This document shows, piece after piece, positions 43,892 to 54,185 of a stretch of 64,000 nucleotides of DNA. The stretch comes from Methylobacterium durans (GTDB lineage: Bacteria > Pseudomonadota > Alphaproteobacteria > Rhizobiales > Beijerinckiaceae). The translations under genes were made by a program, and so were the position numbers. Under the pieces are notes generated by a model. The model did not search any database. It saw nothing but the letters and a program-made list of their open reading frames with translations, and was not told where the DNA came from. Positions within the stretch are counted from its first letter, which is position 1, and every line of letters starts with the position of its first letter. The stretch lies in assembly GCF_003173715.1 (NCBI RefSeq), contig NZ_CP029550.1, forward strand, positions 5,648,501-5,712,500. The letters are read 5' to 3'.

Positions 43892-45313
43892 ATGAGCGAG
43901 ACGCAGACTGCCGGCGAGGCCCGGCTGCAGGCGATGGCCGCCCCCGAGGGCGAGATCGCGGCGGCGACGAAGACCCTCGTGGTCGGCCCCTACCTCACCC
44001 GCGCCGCAGGCTTGGCCGCCGGCGCTCCCGACCGGCAGGCCGCGCGCTCGCCGGCCGCGCGCCTCGACGAGGCGGTCGGCCTTGCCGCCGCCATCGACCT
44101 CGACGTGGCGCAGGCGACGGGCCTGAGCCTCCAGAAGATCCGGCCCTCGACCTATCTGGGCAAGGGCCGGGTGGAGGAGCTCGCCGGGCTGATCAAGGCC
44201 GAGGAGATCGGCCTCGTCGTGATGGATTGCGCGCTCTCGCCGGTGCAGCAGCGCAACCTCGAGAAGGCCTGGGGCGCCAAGGTCATCGACCGCACCGGCC
44301 TGATCTTGGAGATTTTCGGGCGGCGCGCCTCGACGCGGGAGGGGCGCCTGCAGGTGGAGCACGCCCACCTCGCCTACCAGAGGAGCCGCCTCGTGCGCTC
44401 CTGGACCCACCTCGAGCGCCAGCGCGGCGGCTTCGGCTTCCTCGGCGGCCCCGGCGAGACCCAGATCGAGGCCGACCGGCGCCTGATCCAGGAGCGCATG
44501 ACCCGCATTGAGCGCGACCTCGACGCGGTCACCCGCACCCGCGGCCTGCACCGGCAGAGCCGGGCCCGGGTGCCGTACCCGATCGTGGCGCTCGTCGGCT
44601 ACACGAACGCCGGCAAGTCGACGCTCTTCAACACGCTCACCAAGGCTGAGGTGCGGGCGCAGGACATGCTGTTCGCGACCCTCGACCCGACGGCCCGGGC
44701 CACCAAGCTCCCCCACGGCGAGACCGTGATCCTGTCGGACACGGTGGGCTTCATCTCCGACCTGCCGACCCCTCTCATCGCCGCCTTCCGGGCGACGCTG
44801 GAGGACGTGATCGAGGCCGACATCCTGCTCCACGTGCGGGACGTCTCGCACGGCGACACCGAGGCACAGGCCGAGGACGTCGCCGAGGTGCTGGACGAAC
44901 TCGGCATCGGCGACCGTGCCGACCGGATCATCGAGGTCTGGAACAAGGCCGACCTCCTCGACGAGGCCGAGCGCACGCGGCTCCTCAACCTCAGCGCCAT
45001 GGCCCGCGAATCCGGCCGCAACGACCGCGACAGCGCGGCCCCCGTCCTCGTCTCGGCGCTGACGGGGGAGGGGCTTCCCGCCCTGATGAGCCGGATCGAG
45101 GCGCGCATCGCCCGAAGCCGCTCCACCTTCGCGGTGATCCTGCCGCCCGAGGACGGCGCCTCCCTGAACTGGCTCTACGAGAACGCCGAGGTGCTCGACC
45201 GGCGCACCGTCGACGGGGGCGCGCTGCACCTCGCCGTGCGCATCGCTCCCGAGAAGGAGCCGCGCTTCCTTAACCGCTTCGGGGGCGCCCGCCGTCTCGC
45301 GCGGGCCGGCTGA
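43892..45313 (+). CDS. hflX: GTPase HflX
   Basis: A 473-residue ribosome-associated GTPase involved in splitting or rescue of stalled ribosomes. The N-terminal HflX domain includes [20 protein letters not shown] and [20 protein letters not shown], then [23 protein letters not shown]. The G domain has P-loop [17 protein letters not shown], switch [14 protein letters not shown] and NKADLLD. Length normal. AAGGA lies before the ATG at 43892. It follows hfq in the canonical hfq-hflX order. Confidence 0.97.
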   Translation: MSETQTAGEARLQAMAAPEGEIAAATKTLVVGPYLTRAAGLAAGAPDRQAARSPAARLDEAVGLAAAIDLDVAQATGLSLQKIRPSTYLGKGRVEELAGLIKAEEIGLVVMDCALSPVQQRNLEKAWGAKVIDRTGLILEIFGRRASTREGRLQVEHAHLAYQRSRLVRSWTHLERQRGGFGFLGGPGETQIEADRRLIQERMTRIERDLDAVTRTRGLHRQSRARVPYPIVALVGYTNAGKSTLFNTLTKAEVRAQDMLFATLDPTARATKLPHGETVILSDTVGFISDLPTPLIAAFRATLEDVIEADILLHVRDVSHGDTEAQAEDVAEVLDELGIGDRADRIIEVWNKADLLDEAERTRLLNLSAMARESGRNDRDSAAPVLVSALTGEGLPALMSRIEARIARSRSTFAVILPPEDGASLNWLYENAEVLDRRTVDGGALHLAVRIAPEKEPRFLNRFGGARRLARAG

Positions 45314-45326
45314 GGCTTCGGGGCCC

Positions 45327-46130
45327 GTGCCGCGCTTTGCCGCCAATCTCAGCCTGCTCTTCACCGAGCACCCCTTCCTCGACCGTTTCGCGGCGGCCCG
45401 CGACGCGGGCTTCCCGGCGGTCGAGTTCCTGTTTCCCTACGAGCATGCGCCGGAGGCGGTGGCGCAGGCGCTGCGCCTGAGCGGGCTCGATCTCGTCCTG
45501 TTCAACATGCCCCCAGGCGACTGGGCCGCGGGCGAGCGCGGGCTCGCGGCGCTCCCGGACCGGTTCGAGGCGGTGGCGGCCGGCATCGAGACGGCGCTCG
45601 CCTACGCCGCGGCCACCGGCGTGCCGCGCCTCCACCTGATGGCGGGCCTTGCGGACCGCGCGGATCCGGGCGCGCGGGCGGCCTACGACCGCGCCCTGCG
45701 CCACGCGGCGGAGCGCCTCTCGGAGCGCGGGCTCGACCTGATGATCGAGCCGATCAACCGGCGCAGCATGCCGGGCTACTTCCTCGACGACCTCGACTGG
45801 GCGGCGGAGCGCGTCGCGGCTTTGCGTGCGGACGGCCACGCCAATGTCGGCCTCCAATGCGATCTCTTCCACGCGCAGATCCTGCACGGCGACCTCACGG
45901 CACGCCTTGCCCGGCTGATGCCGCTGATCGGCCACGTGCAGGTGGCGAGCGTGCCGGACCGGGCGGAGCCCGGCACCGGAGAACTCAACGACGCTTTCCT
46001 GTTCGGCGAGCTCGACCGCCTGGGCTATTCGGGCTTCGTCGGCTGCGAGTACAACCCGCGGGCGGGCACCGAGGCCGGCCTTTCCTGGCTCGCGCCGTAC
46101 CGGGCGGCGCCGGTGGGGGAGGGGGCGTAG
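45327..46130 (+). CDS. hyi: Hydroxypyruvate isomerase
   Basis: A 267-residue TIM-barrel enzyme of the AP-endonuclease-2-like isomerase family, interconverting hydroxypyruvate and tartronate semialdehyde. Motifs: [20 protein letters not shown] at the start, catalytic Glu in [20 protein letters not shown], metal ligands in [23 protein letters not shown] and [12 protein letters not shown]. The GTG start is 14 bases after hflX. Hydroxypyruvate is an intermediate of the serine cycle, so it may support methylotrophic or glyoxylate metabolism, but no other serine-cycle gene is in the window. Confidence 0.88.
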   Translation: MPRFAANLSLLFTEHPFLDRFAAARDAGFPAVEFLFPYEHAPEAVAQALRLSGLDLVLFNMPPGDWAAGERGLAALPDRFEAVAAGIETALAYAAATGVPRLHLMAGLADRADPGARAAYDRALRHAAERLSERGLDLMIEPINRRSMPGYFLDDLDWAAERVAALRADGHANVGLQCDLFHAQILHGDLTARLARLMPLIGHVQVASVPDRAEPGTGELNDAFLFGELDRLGYSGFVGCEYNPRAGTEAGLSWLAPYRAAPVGEGA

Positions 46131-46183
46131 GGCCGAAAGCGCTCTCCTCCCCACATGGGGAGGAGAACCCTGTTACGCCGGCC

Positions 46184-47746
46184 TCAATCCTTCTGCGGCG
46201 CCGCGACCGCGGCGGCGAGCTTGTCCTGCAGGGCACCGGAGCCGCCCACCACCTCGACCCGGGTGCCGGAGGCCGCCTTGCGCGACGCCCAGTCTCCGAT
46301 CATCTCCAGGCAGGTGTGATCGATGTCCCTGAGGTCGTTGGCGGAAAGCCGCACCGCGCCGCCCGCGGGCGTCCGCTCCAGGGCCGCGTTGAGATGCGGC
46401 AGCTGCAGGAAGGTCGCCGCGCCCGACAGGCGCACCTCCGGCACGTCGGCCCGCTCGGACGCCGCCGCATTCTCGATCCGCAGCGTGCCCTTGCGGAGCG
46501 CCGGGACCACCTGCAGCAGGCTCAGGACCAGACCCGTGAGCACCCCGGTCAGGAGGTCCATCGTCACCACGAGGACCATCGTGGCGAGCCAGATCCCGAC
46601 GGTGGCGAGTCCGTAGCGGGCGTGGAGGTGCAGGGCGTGGGCCGGGCTCGCGAGGCGCCAGCCCGTCACCACGAGGATGCCGGCGAGCGCCGCCGTCGGC
46701 ACGAGCGTGAGGACCCACGGCAGGGCGACGAGGAAGGCCAGGATCCAGGCGCCGTGCAGCACCGTCGAGGCGCGGGTCGCCGCGCCCGCCTGGACGTTCG
46801 CCGAGGAGCGCACGATCACCCCCGTCATCGGCAGGCCGCCGACGAGGCCGCACAGGATGTTGCCCGCCCCCTGTGCGCCGAGCTCCCGGTTGTAGGCCGT
46901 GCGCGGCCCGTCGTGCATCCGGTCGACCGCCGCGGCCGAGAGCAGGCTCTCGGCGCTGGCGATCACGGCGAGCGTCAGCGCCGCCACGATCATGGTGGGC
47001 TCGGCGAGCCGCGCCCAGTCCCCGGCGACGGGCAGCGCGAGCCCGCCGAGGATCGAGTCCGGCACCTCGACGCGCTTGACCGCGAGGCCGCCGAGGACGG
47101 CGAGCCCCGTGCCGGCGAGCACGCCGACGAGGGCGCCGGGCAGGAGCTTCAAGCGCGCCGGCCGGAACCGCTCCCAGCCGACCATCGCCGCGATGGTGGT
47201 GAGGCCGACCGCCACCGCCGCGAGGCTGCCCGACTGGTCGACGCTCATCACGTCGAAGAAGGCTCGCGGGATCGCGATCAGGTTGTCGAGGCCGCCCGCC
47301 TTCGGGGCGGCGTCGGTGAGGACGTGGAGCTGCGCCAGCACGATCAGCACGCCGATGCCCGCGAGCATGCCGTGCACCACGGCCGGCGAGATCGCCCGGA
47401 ACCAGCCGCCGACGCGGAGCAACCCGCCCGCGATCTGCAGGAGGCCGGCCAGAACGAGGACCGGCCCGAGCATGCCGAGCCCGTGCAGGCGCACGAACTC
47501 GAACACGATGACGGCGAGGCCCGCCGCCGGGCCGCTCACCTGGAGCGGCGAGCCGGCGAGCAGGCCCACCACGAGGCCGCCGATGATGCCGGTGATGAGG
47601 CCGCGCTCGGGCGGGACGCCCGAGGCGATGGCGATGCCCATGCAGAGGGGCAGGGCGACGAGGAAGACGACGAAGGAGGCGGGCAGGTCCCGCGCGAGGG
47701 TCTCGCGCGAGAGGGGGAGGAAGCGCTGCATCGGCCCGGCCCTCAT
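46184..47746 (-). CDS. SulP family anion transporter with STAS domain
   Basis: A 520-residue inner-membrane transporter. Eleven or more hydrophobic spans fill residues 15-400 (e.g. ASFVVFLVALPLCMGIAIAS, GLITGIIGGLVVGLLAG, MLGPVLVLAGLLQIAGGLL), with SulP motifs PPERGLITGI and GLPMTGVIVRSSAN. A short C-terminal STAS domain (about 430-505, LSANDLRDIDHTCLEMIGDW) follows. SulP proteins carry sulfate, bicarbonate or other anions. The start overlaps the stop of a beta-carbonic anhydrase gene as ATGA, so the two are made together, strongly suggesting bicarbonate transport. Confidence 0.92.
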   Translation of the reverse strand: MRAGPMQRFLPLSRETLARDLPASFVVFLVALPLCMGIAIASGVPPERGLITGIIGGLVVGLLAGSPLQVSGPAAGLAVIVFEFVRLHGLGMLGPVLVLAGLLQIAGGLLRVGGWFRAISPAVVHGMLAGIGVLIVLAQLHVLTDAAPKAGGLDNLIAIPRAFFDVMSVDQSGSLAAVAVGLTTIAAMVGWERFRPARLKLLPGALVGVLAGTGLAVLGGLAVKRVEVPDSILGGLALPVAGDWARLAEPTMIVAALTLAVIASAESLLSAAAVDRMHDGPRTAYNRELGAQGAGNILCGLVGGLPMTGVIVRSSANVQAGAATRASTVLHGAWILAFLVALPWVLTLVPTAALAGILVVTGWRLASPAHALHLHARYGLATVGIWLATMVLVVTMDLLTGVLTGLVLSLLQVVPALRKGTLRIENAAASERADVPEVRLSGAATFLQLPHLNAALERTPAGGAVRLSANDLRDIDHTCLEMIGDWASRKAASGTRVEVVGGSGALQDKLAAAVAAPQKD

Positions 47747-48450
47747 TCCGCCGCCAGCGGCAGGGCGATCTCGGGGGCGGCGACGCGCGGGCTCGGCGCC
47801 TGCGCCACCGGCAGGCGCGCCTCGTCGGCCTCCTCCACGGCCACGAAGCGGCCCTTCTCGCCGCAATAGGCCAGCACCGCGCCGGTCTCGATCTCGAAGA
47901 ACCAGCCGTGCAGGCGCAATTCCCCCTTGGCGAGGCCGGCCGCCACGCTCGGATGCGTGCGCAGGTGGTTCAGCTGCACCACCACGTTCTCCAGCGCCAG
48001 CGCCCGGTGATGGTCCCTCGGGTCGAGCCCGGCGGGGTAGGCCTCGCAGACGATCCGGCTCGCCGCGTGGCTGTGGCGGAGCCAAGCCGCGACGTTCGGC
48101 ATGCCGGCCAGCGCCTCGGGCTTCATCAGCCCCTTCATCGCGCCGCAATCGGAATGGCCGCAGATGACGATGTCGCGGACGCCCAAGGCCACCACGGCGT
48201 ACTCGATCGCCGAGGAGACGCCGCCGTTCTGCTCCGAGAAGGGCGGCACGATGTTGCCCGCGTTCCGGCAGACGAACAATTCGCCCGGCGCGGCCTGCGT
48301 GATGTGCTCGGGCGCCACGCGGGAATCCGCGCAGGCGATGATCAGGGCCTTCGGCTGCTGCCCGTCGCGGACGAGCCGCTCGTAGACGGCCTGCTGGCCC
48401 GGGAAGACGGTCCCGCGGAAGTTCGAGATACCCTGGATGATGGTGTCCAC
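47743..48450 (-). CDS. Beta-class carbonic anhydrase
   Basis: A 235-residue zinc enzyme interconverting CO2 and bicarbonate. Zinc ligands: Cys in LIIACADSRVAPEHI (with the Asp-Arg dyad), then His and Cys in IVICGHSDCGAMKGL. GELFVCRNAGNIVPPF is another signature. The GTG at 48450 follows GAGAGG and gives the conserved start VDTIIQGISNF; longer readings add unconserved sequence. Its 3' end overlaps the SulP transporter gene, so it likely supplies or consumes the transported bicarbonate at the membrane. Confidence 0.95.
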   Translation of the reverse strand: MDTIIQGISNFRGTVFPGQQAVYERLVRDGQQPKALIIACADSRVAPEHITQAAPGELFVCRNAGNIVPPFSEQNGGVSSAIEYAVVALGVRDIVICGHSDCGAMKGLMKPEALAGMPNVAAWLRHSHAASRIVCEAYPAGLDPRDHHRALALENVVVQLNHLRTHPSVAAGLAKGELRLHGWFFEIETGAVLAYCGEKGRFVAVEEADEARLPVAQAPSPRVAAPEIALPLAAE

Positions 48451-48666
48451 GTCGATCCTCTCGTCATGAAGGTCTTGCGGTGACGTGCGGGGTCGGCGGG
48501 CGGACAGGCATCCGCCCGGTCCGGGGCCGTCGGGCCCCGGTCGATGACCTCGCAACCGTGATGGCGATCGGTCGCCCCCGGGGCCTTCGAGCGGCGCGGG
48601 CCGCTCGACCTCTCGGCGCCCGCGCCGGGCTCGAAGGCCCGTCTCCCTCGGAAAGGGAGGGCAGCC

Positions 48667-48951
48667 TCAGCGGATCGGCGTCCCGGACAGGCCCGAGGCC
48701 CATGTGCCCGCGAGCCCCGCGCGAGCGGGCATCCGGACGCCGGCCTCCTCCGCGAGCATGGGCTGGCCGAGGATCTGGCCGGTGCCGCGGCGCTGCGCGT
48801 GGAGCGAGCGCGGATCGTGATAGGGATCGCCGATATAGGAACTCATGAACGCCCCGCCGGCGGCCTGCCGGCTTCCATCGGGTCCGGCCTGCGCCGCGAG
48901 CGGCATCGCGAGGGCGGCGGCAAACACGGTCGCAGCCACGAGACGGTTCAT
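48667..48951 (-). CDS. Small secreted hypothetical protein
   Basis: A 94-residue exported protein. Residues 1-22 form a signal peptide (MNRLVAATVFAAALAMPLAA, cut near AQA). The mature part is short, with SYIGDPYHDPRSLHAQRRGT and a Gly/Pro/Ala-rich tail, and no recognised domain. AGGAGA precedes the ATG. It lies upstream of the carbonic anhydrase on the same strand but 216 bases away, so cotranscription is uncertain. Confidence 0.7.
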   Translation of the reverse strand: MNRLVAATVFAAALAMPLAAQAGPDGSRQAAGGAFMSSYIGDPYHDPRSLHAQRRGTGQILGQPMLAEEAGVRMPARAGLAGTWASGLSGTPIR

Positions 48952-49298
48952 GCAATATTCTCCTCATTTGTCCGAGAGATATTTCGCGACGATCCGCGAT
49001 GTCTCCCGACGAGAAGAAACATAGGCCGCACTTTCGCGAGCCTCTGTGCGCCAAGTTACGGGTATCAGGGCGACGATTTAATCCGACACCGCGCCTGAAG
49101 ACGTGCTTCACCGTACGAGTTCAAGAATAATATTTCCAGCGGTGCAGGATTATACATCCACCCGCCGAGACGGCTCGAGGCCGGCGGGGATCGGCTCAAG
49201 CGGATGTGTCTTTCGGGTGGGTTGACGGCCGGCCTCGGAAGCCCTGCTCTCGCCGCCCCGCGGAGCAACGCGGCGGCATCATCGTGAGGGAACGGATC
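48952..49298. other. Intergenic region between divergent genes
   Basis: No gene was found. Around 49070-49165 it is AT-richer (TTCAAGAATAATATTTCCAG), consistent with promoters for the cupin gene or the secreted-protein gene. No consensus box could be assigned. Confidence 0.45.
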
Positions 49299-49799
49299 AT
49301 GGCGGGAGCGATACGGGCGGCCCTCGCGGCCCTGGCGCTCGCCCTAATCGGGAGCGCGGCGGAGGCCGGGGAGGGGGCTCACGGCGGCATGGTGCTCGTG
49401 CCCGGCGAAGCGGCCGTGCGGTGGAGCCCGGCGCCGGCCTCGCTGCCGCAGGGCATCGAGATCAGCGTGATCATGGGCGATCCGGAGAAGCCCGGGCCCT
49501 TCACCCTGCGGGTCAGGATCCCGGCCGGCACCCTGATCGCGCCCCACACCCACACGGCGGACGAGAGCGTGACGCTCCTGTCCGGCAGCCTCGCGCACGA
49601 CACGGGCGACACCGTCGACCGGGCGCGGGGGAAGACGATGGAGCGCGGCGGATTCGTGTTCCTGCCCTTGAACATGGCCCATTCCCTCTGGACCTCTTCG
49701 GAGCCGGCGGTCGTTCAGGTCTCGGGCACGGGGCCGTTCGGGCTGACCTACGTCAACCCGGCCGATGACCCGAGGCGCCAGGGAACGCCCGCCCGCTGA
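49299..49799 (+). CDS. Secreted cupin-domain protein
   Basis: A 166-residue protein with a signal peptide (MAGAIRAALAALALALIGSA, cut after AEA) and a single cupin domain. Cupin motif 1 is PAGTLIAPHTHTADESVTLL with H-x-H and a Glu as metal ligands; motif 2 is FVFLPLNMAHSLWTSSEP with the last His. Such periplasmic small cupins may be dioxygenases or sugar isomerases; the reaction is unknown. GAGGGAACGG precedes the ATG; a GTG five codons earlier is possible. A quinone reductase gene follows on the same strand after 36 bases. Confidence 0.82.
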   Translation: MAGAIRAALAALALALIGSAAEAGEGAHGGMVLVPGEAAVRWSPAPASLPQGIEISVIMGDPEKPGPFTLRVRIPAGTLIAPHTHTADESVTLLSGSLAHDTGDTVDRARGKTMERGGFVFLPLNMAHSLWTSSEPAVVQVSGTGPFGLTYVNPADDPRRQGTPAR

Positions 49800-49835
49800 G
49801 GGGCCGCGCGCCTCAGGAAGTCAGGAGAGGATTCG

Positions 49836-50854
49836 ATGAGCAGCACGATGTCCCGCGCCGTCGTCGTCGGCCCGGGGGGCGGCTTCGACAAGGTCGCCCC
49901 CGGCGAGCGGCCCGTGCCCGCGCCCGGCCCCGGCGAGATCACCGTCCGGCTGCGGGCGAGTTCCCTCAACTACCACGACTACGCCGTGGTCAGCGGCGCC
50001 TGGGGCCCGAGCGAGCCGCGCGTGCCCCTGTCGGACGGGGCGGGGGAGGTCGAGGCCCTGGGCGCGGGCGTGACCGCCTTCGCGGTGGGCGATTCCGTCG
50101 TCAGCACCTTCTTCCCGACCTGGCTCGACGGCGTGCCGCAGGTCGAGGGCTTCGCCACCGTCCCGGGCGACGGGGTGGACGGCTACGCCCGCGACCGGGT
50201 GACGGCGCCGGCCACGGCCTTCACGCGCGCCCCACGCGGCTGGGACCACGCCGAGGCCGCGACCCTGACAACGGCGGGGCTGACCGCGTGGCGCGCGCTG
50301 CACGCCGATGCCGGCCTCAAGGCCGGCGACGTCGTGCTCGTGCAGGGCAGCGGGGGCGTGTCGATCTTCGCGCTGCAATTCGCCAAGATGGCCGGGGCCA
50401 CGGTGATCGCCACCTCGTCGAGCGAGCCGAAGCTCGAGCGCCTGCGCGCCCTCGGGGCCGACCACGTCATCAACTACCGGGCGGACCCGGCCTGGGGGCG
50501 AGCGCGCGGCGCTGGACCGGCGGGCACGGCGTCGACCACGTCATCGATGTCGGCGGCCCAGCGACGCTGGAGCAGTCGATGGAGGCGGTGCGGGTCGCCG
50601 GCCACGTATCGGTCATCGGCATCCTGTCCGGCGTCGCCGGGCCGCTGCCGCTGGTGCCCGCCCTCGTGCGGCAGATCCGCCTGCAGGGCGTCCTCGTCGG
50701 CAGCCGTCGCCAGCAGATCGCGATGATCCGGGCGATCGACGCGACAGGCCTCCGCCCGGTCGTCGACAGCCGCTACCCGTTGGACAACCTCGTCGACGCG
50801 TTCCGCCACCAGGAGAGCAACCGGCACTTCGGCAAGATCTGCATCGAGATCTGA
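49836..50854 (+). CDS. Zinc-independent NAD(P)H:quinone reductase/alcohol dehydrogenase (frameshifted)
   Basis: A medium-chain dehydrogenase/reductase of the quinone oxidoreductase type. The N-terminal GroES-like domain has [20 protein letters not shown] without the usual catalytic zinc ligands. The nucleotide domain has [20 protein letters not shown] and [17 protein letters not shown], then in another frame [20 protein letters not shown] and [19 protein letters not shown]. The switch near 50498-50515 (TGGGGGCGAGCGCGCGGC) needs one added base, and the total of 1019 bases is one short of 340 codons. Both parts are otherwise intact, so a sequence error or a very recent mutation is likely. Confidence 0.85.
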
Positions 50855-50872
50855 GCCGGCCGAGGCGTCAGC

Positions 50873-53101
50873 TCAGCCCAGCAGTTTGTCGAGGGTGATC
50901 GGGATGTCGCGCACCCGCACCCCCGTCGCGTGCCAGACGGCGTTGGCGATGGCGCCGGCCGTGCCGGTGATGCCGATCTCGCCGACGCCCTTGATGCCGA
51001 GCGGGTTCACGTGCGGATCCGCCTCCTCCACCAGGATCGCCTCCATCGCGGGGATGTCGGCGTTCACGGGCAGGTGGTACTCGGCGAGGTTGTTGTTGAG
51101 GAAGCGGCCCGTGCGGGCATCCATCGCCGCGTGCTCGTGGAGCGCGAAGGAGACGCCCCAGATCATGCCGCCGTAATACTGGCTGCGCACGAGGCGCGGG
51201 TTGACGATGCGGCCCGCCGCGAAGGCGCCGACGAGGCGCGAGACGCGGATCTGGCCGAGATCGGGATCGACCAGGACCTCGGCGAAGACGGCGCCGTGGG
51301 CGTGCATGGCGTAGGCCTTCTTGGCGGCGGGGTCGGCGGCGCCCGTGCCCCTGGCCTCGACGCTGTCGCGCCCGGCGCGGGCGAGGATCTCCGAGAAGCT
51401 CTCGGAGCGTGCGGGATCGTCCCGGCGGGCGAGGCGCCCGCCCTCGGCGGCGACGCCCGCGTTGCCGGCCCCGTAGAGCGGGGAGGCGGGATCGTTCACC
51501 GCGAGCTCGGCGAGCGCCGCGATCACGGCCTGCCCCGCATTGTGGAGCGCCATGCCGGCCGTGGCGGTGCCGGTCGAGCCGCCCGCGAGCCCGCCATTCG
51601 GCAGGCGGTTGTGGCCGATGCTCAGGGTCACGGATTCGAGCGGCAGCCCGAGCCCGTCGGCGGCGATCTGAGCGAGGCTCGTCCAGGCGCCCTGTCCCAT
51701 GTCGTGCTGGGCCGTCTCGACGAGCGCGGTGCCGTCGGCCCGCACCACGGCGCGGGCCTCGGCCTGGAACATCGAAGCCGGGTAGGTGGCCGTGCCCATG
51801 CCCCAGCCGACGAGGAGCCCGTCGGCGTCGCGCATCTGGCGCGGGGCCGTCGGCCGCGAGGCCCAGCCGAAGCGCTCGGCCCCTTGCGCGTAGCAATCCC
51901 GCAGGGCCTTCGACGAGAAGGGCTTCTTCGAGACCGGCTCGACCTCCGCGTAATTTCTCAGCCGCAGCTCCAGAGGGTCGAGGTTCAGCTCGGCGGCGAG
52001 TTCGTCCAGCGCGCTCTCGATGGCGACGCTGCCCGACGCCTCGCCCGGCGCCCGCATGAAGATCGGCGTCGCGATGTCGACCCGCACCGCCTCGTGGGTC
52101 GAGGCGAGGGCCGGGGAGGCGTAGAGATTGCGCGAGATGATGCCGGACGGCTCGATGAAATCGTCGTAGCGGCTCGTCTGCGTCAGGGTGTGGTGGTCGA
52201 AGGCCGTGAGCGTGCCGTCCGCACCCGCCCCGAGCTTCAGGGTCTGGCGGGTCGCGGCGCGATGGCCGACGGGGCCGAACATCTGCTCGCGCCGCGTCAC
52301 GAGCTTCACCGGCCGCCCGACGAGGCGGGCTGCCAGGATCGCGAGGATCTGCGGGGAGGTCACCATCCCCTTCGAGCCGAAGCCGCCGCCGAGATAGTGG
52401 GAGACGATGTGGATGTTGCCGGGCGGGATGCCGAACAGGCCGGCGATCCGCGCCGTGGCCAGCGCGAGGGCCTGCGAGGGCGTGTAGAGGGTGAGGTGGT
52501 CGCCTTCCCAGGACGCGACGGCGGCGTGGGGCTCCAGCGCGTTGTGGTACTGCGCTGCGGTCTCGTAGGTGGCCTCGATGCAGGTTTGGGCGGCCCCGAG
52601 CCCCGCGGCGACGTCGCCGTAGCCGGCCCGCGCCGGGGCGCCGGGCCCCACCGCCTCCGGCACGACGGGCTCGCCGTCGAGTCCGACCCGCACGGCCTCC
52701 GTCGCGTAGCGGGGGGCGAGGAGGCGCGCGCCCTCGGTCGCCGCCTCCAGCGTCTCGGCGATCACCACCGCGATCGGCTGGTTGGCGTAGCGGACGGCCT
52801 CGTCCTGCAGCAGGTCCAGCTTGAAGCCGAAAGGGCCGTCCTTGGCATCGGGCGAGCGGGCGAGCTTCGGCACGTTCTCCGGCGTCATCACCCGCACGAC
52901 GCCCGGATGCGCCTCGGCTGCGGCGACGTCGAGGCCGGTGACGCGCCCGCGGGCGATGCCGCTCACCGCCATCACGGCATGGAGGAGCCCGTCGAGGCGG
53001 AAATCGGCGGCGTAGCGGGCGGCACCCGTCACCTTGTCAGGCCCGTCGAGGCGGGCGAGGTCGGCGCCGATGGCGGCCCCGTGGCGGACGCGCTCAGGCA
53101 T
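50873..53101 (-). CDS. Molybdenum-binding large subunit, aldehyde oxidoreductase (PaoC-like)
   Basis: A 742-residue catalytic subunit of the xanthine dehydrogenase/aldehyde oxidase family, holding the molybdopterin cofactor. Family segments: [20 protein letters not shown] at the start, [80 protein letters not shown] and the C-terminal [16 protein letters not shown], whose Glu is the general base. Members related to E. coli PaoC oxidise aldehydes to acids. It is last in a three-gene unit, overlapping the FAD subunit gene by 8 bases. The cofactor-insertion chaperone is not in the window. Confidence 0.9.
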   Translation of the reverse strand: MPERVRHGAAIGADLARLDGPDKVTGAARYAADFRLDGLLHAVMAVSGIARGRVTGLDVAAAEAHPGVVRVMTPENVPKLARSPDAKDGPFGFKLDLLQDEAVRYANQPIAVVIAETLEAATEGARLLAPRYATEAVRVGLDGEPVVPEAVGPGAPARAGYGDVAAGLGAAQTCIEATYETAAQYHNALEPHAAVASWEGDHLTLYTPSQALALATARIAGLFGIPPGNIHIVSHYLGGGFGSKGMVTSPQILAILAARLVGRPVKLVTRREQMFGPVGHRAATRQTLKLGAGADGTLTAFDHHTLTQTSRYDDFIEPSGIISRNLYASPALASTHEAVRVDIATPIFMRAPGEASGSVAIESALDELAAELNLDPLELRLRNYAEVEPVSKKPFSSKALRDCYAQGAERFGWASRPTAPRQMRDADGLLVGWGMGTATYPASMFQAEARAVVRADGTALVETAQHDMGQGAWTSLAQIAADGLGLPLESVTLSIGHNRLPNGGLAGGSTGTATAGMALHNAGQAVIAALAELAVNDPASPLYGAGNAGVAAEGGRLARRDDPARSESFSEILARAGRDSVEARGTGAADPAAKKAYAMHAHGAVFAEVLVDPDLGQIRVSRLVGAFAAGRIVNPRLVRSQYYGGMIWGVSFALHEHAAMDARTGRFLNNNLAEYHLPVNADIPAMEAILVEEADPHVNPLGIKGVGEIGITGTAGAIANAVWHATGVRVRDIPITLDKLLG

Positions 53102-54185
53102 GGGCGGTGGCTCCGGCTTGGGCGGCGATGTCTTGGCGGGCGGCGCGAGGATGCGCGAAGGGGCTCGCGGGCAGGGCCGGCACCCGCTCCGGGGTGCCAG
53201 CGAGCGCGAGACGCAGCGCGCGGGCGACGACCCGGCGGGCGAGCTCGATCTTGAAGGCGTTGGCCTCGCCGGAGGGGCGGGCGCCGTCGAGGGCCGCCTC
53301 GGCCGCCTCGCGGAAGGCCGCCGCGTCGGGTTCCCGGCCGGCGAGCAGGCGCTCCGCGCCGTTCGCCCGCCAGGGCTTCAGGGCGAGCCCGCCGAGCGCG
53401 ATCCGGGCCTCGCCGATCCGCCCGCCGTCGAGGCGCAGCATCGCGGCGGCCGAGACCAGGGCGAAGGCGTAGGAGGTGCGGTCGCGGACCTTGAGATAGC
53501 GGGCATGGGCCGCGAAATCCGCGGCCGCCGGCGGCAGCCGCACCGCGACGATCAGCGCGCCGGGTTCCAGCACCGTGTCGCGCTCCGGCGCATCGCCGGG
53601 CAGGCGGTGGAAGTCCGTGAGCGGTACGCTGCGGGCGCCCTGCGGGCCCTCGATCTCGACCGCGGCGTCGAGCGCGGCCAGCGGCACGCAGAGGTCGGAC
53701 GGCTGGACCGCGATGCAGGTTTCGGTGAAGCCCAGGACCGCGTGGAGCCGCGTCTCGCCGCCGATCGCGGCGCAGCCGGCGCCGGCCTCGCGCTTGTTGC
53801 AGGCGCTGGCGGGGTCGTAGAAATACGGGCAGCGGGTCCGCTGCATCAGGTTGCCGCCGGTCGTCGCCGCGTTGCGCAATTGCGCCGAGGCCCCCGAGAG
53901 GAGCGCCTCCGCCACGGCGGGGTAGCGGGCGGCGAAGCCCGGATCGTGGGCGAGGTCGCTGTTGCGCACCAGGGCACCGATTCGGGTGCTGCCGTCGGAC
54001 AGGGTCTCGATCGCCGACAGGCCCGGGATCCGGGTGACGTCGACGAGGATTCTGGGCGTGGCGAGGCCGCCCTTCATCAGGTCGAGGAGGTTGGTGCCGG
54101 CTGCGAGGTAGGCCGCCCCCGGCGCGGCTCCCGCCGCCAGAGCCTCGGCGACGCTGCCGGCGCGGACGTAATCGAACCGGTTCAC
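53094..54185 (-). CDS. FAD-binding subunit with extra 4Fe-4S motif (PaoB-like)
   Basis: A 363-residue FAD subunit of the molybdenum hydroxylase. N-terminal FAD motifs AAPGAAYLAAGTNLLDLMKG and SAQLRNAATTGGNLMQRTRC are followed by a cysteine cluster in RCPYFYDPASACNKREAGAG C, which in E. coli PaoB binds an additional [4Fe-4S] cluster absent from ordinary xanthine dehydrogenases. The CO-dehydrogenase C-terminal domain (RYLKVRDRTSYAFALVSAAA) ends it. The GTG start overlaps the upstream stop as GTGA. It passes electrons from the iron-sulfur subunit to its acceptor through FAD. Confidence 0.9.
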   Translation of the reverse strand: MNRFDYVRAGSVAEALAAGAAPGAAYLAAGTNLLDLMKGGLATPRILVDVTRIPGLSAIETLSDGSTRIGALVRNSDLAHDPGFAARYPAVAEALLSGASAQLRNAATTGGNLMQRTRCPYFYDPASACNKREAGAGCAAIGGETRLHAVLGFTETCIAVQPSDLCVPLAALDAAVEIEGPQGARSVPLTDFHRLPGDAPERDTVLEPGALIVAVRLPPAAADFAAHARYLKVRDRTSYAFALVSAAAMLRLDGGRIGEARIALGGLALKPWRANGAERLLAGREPDAAAFREAAEAALDGARPSGEANAFKIELARRVVARALRLALAGTPERVPALPASPFAHPRAARQDIAAQAGATAHA

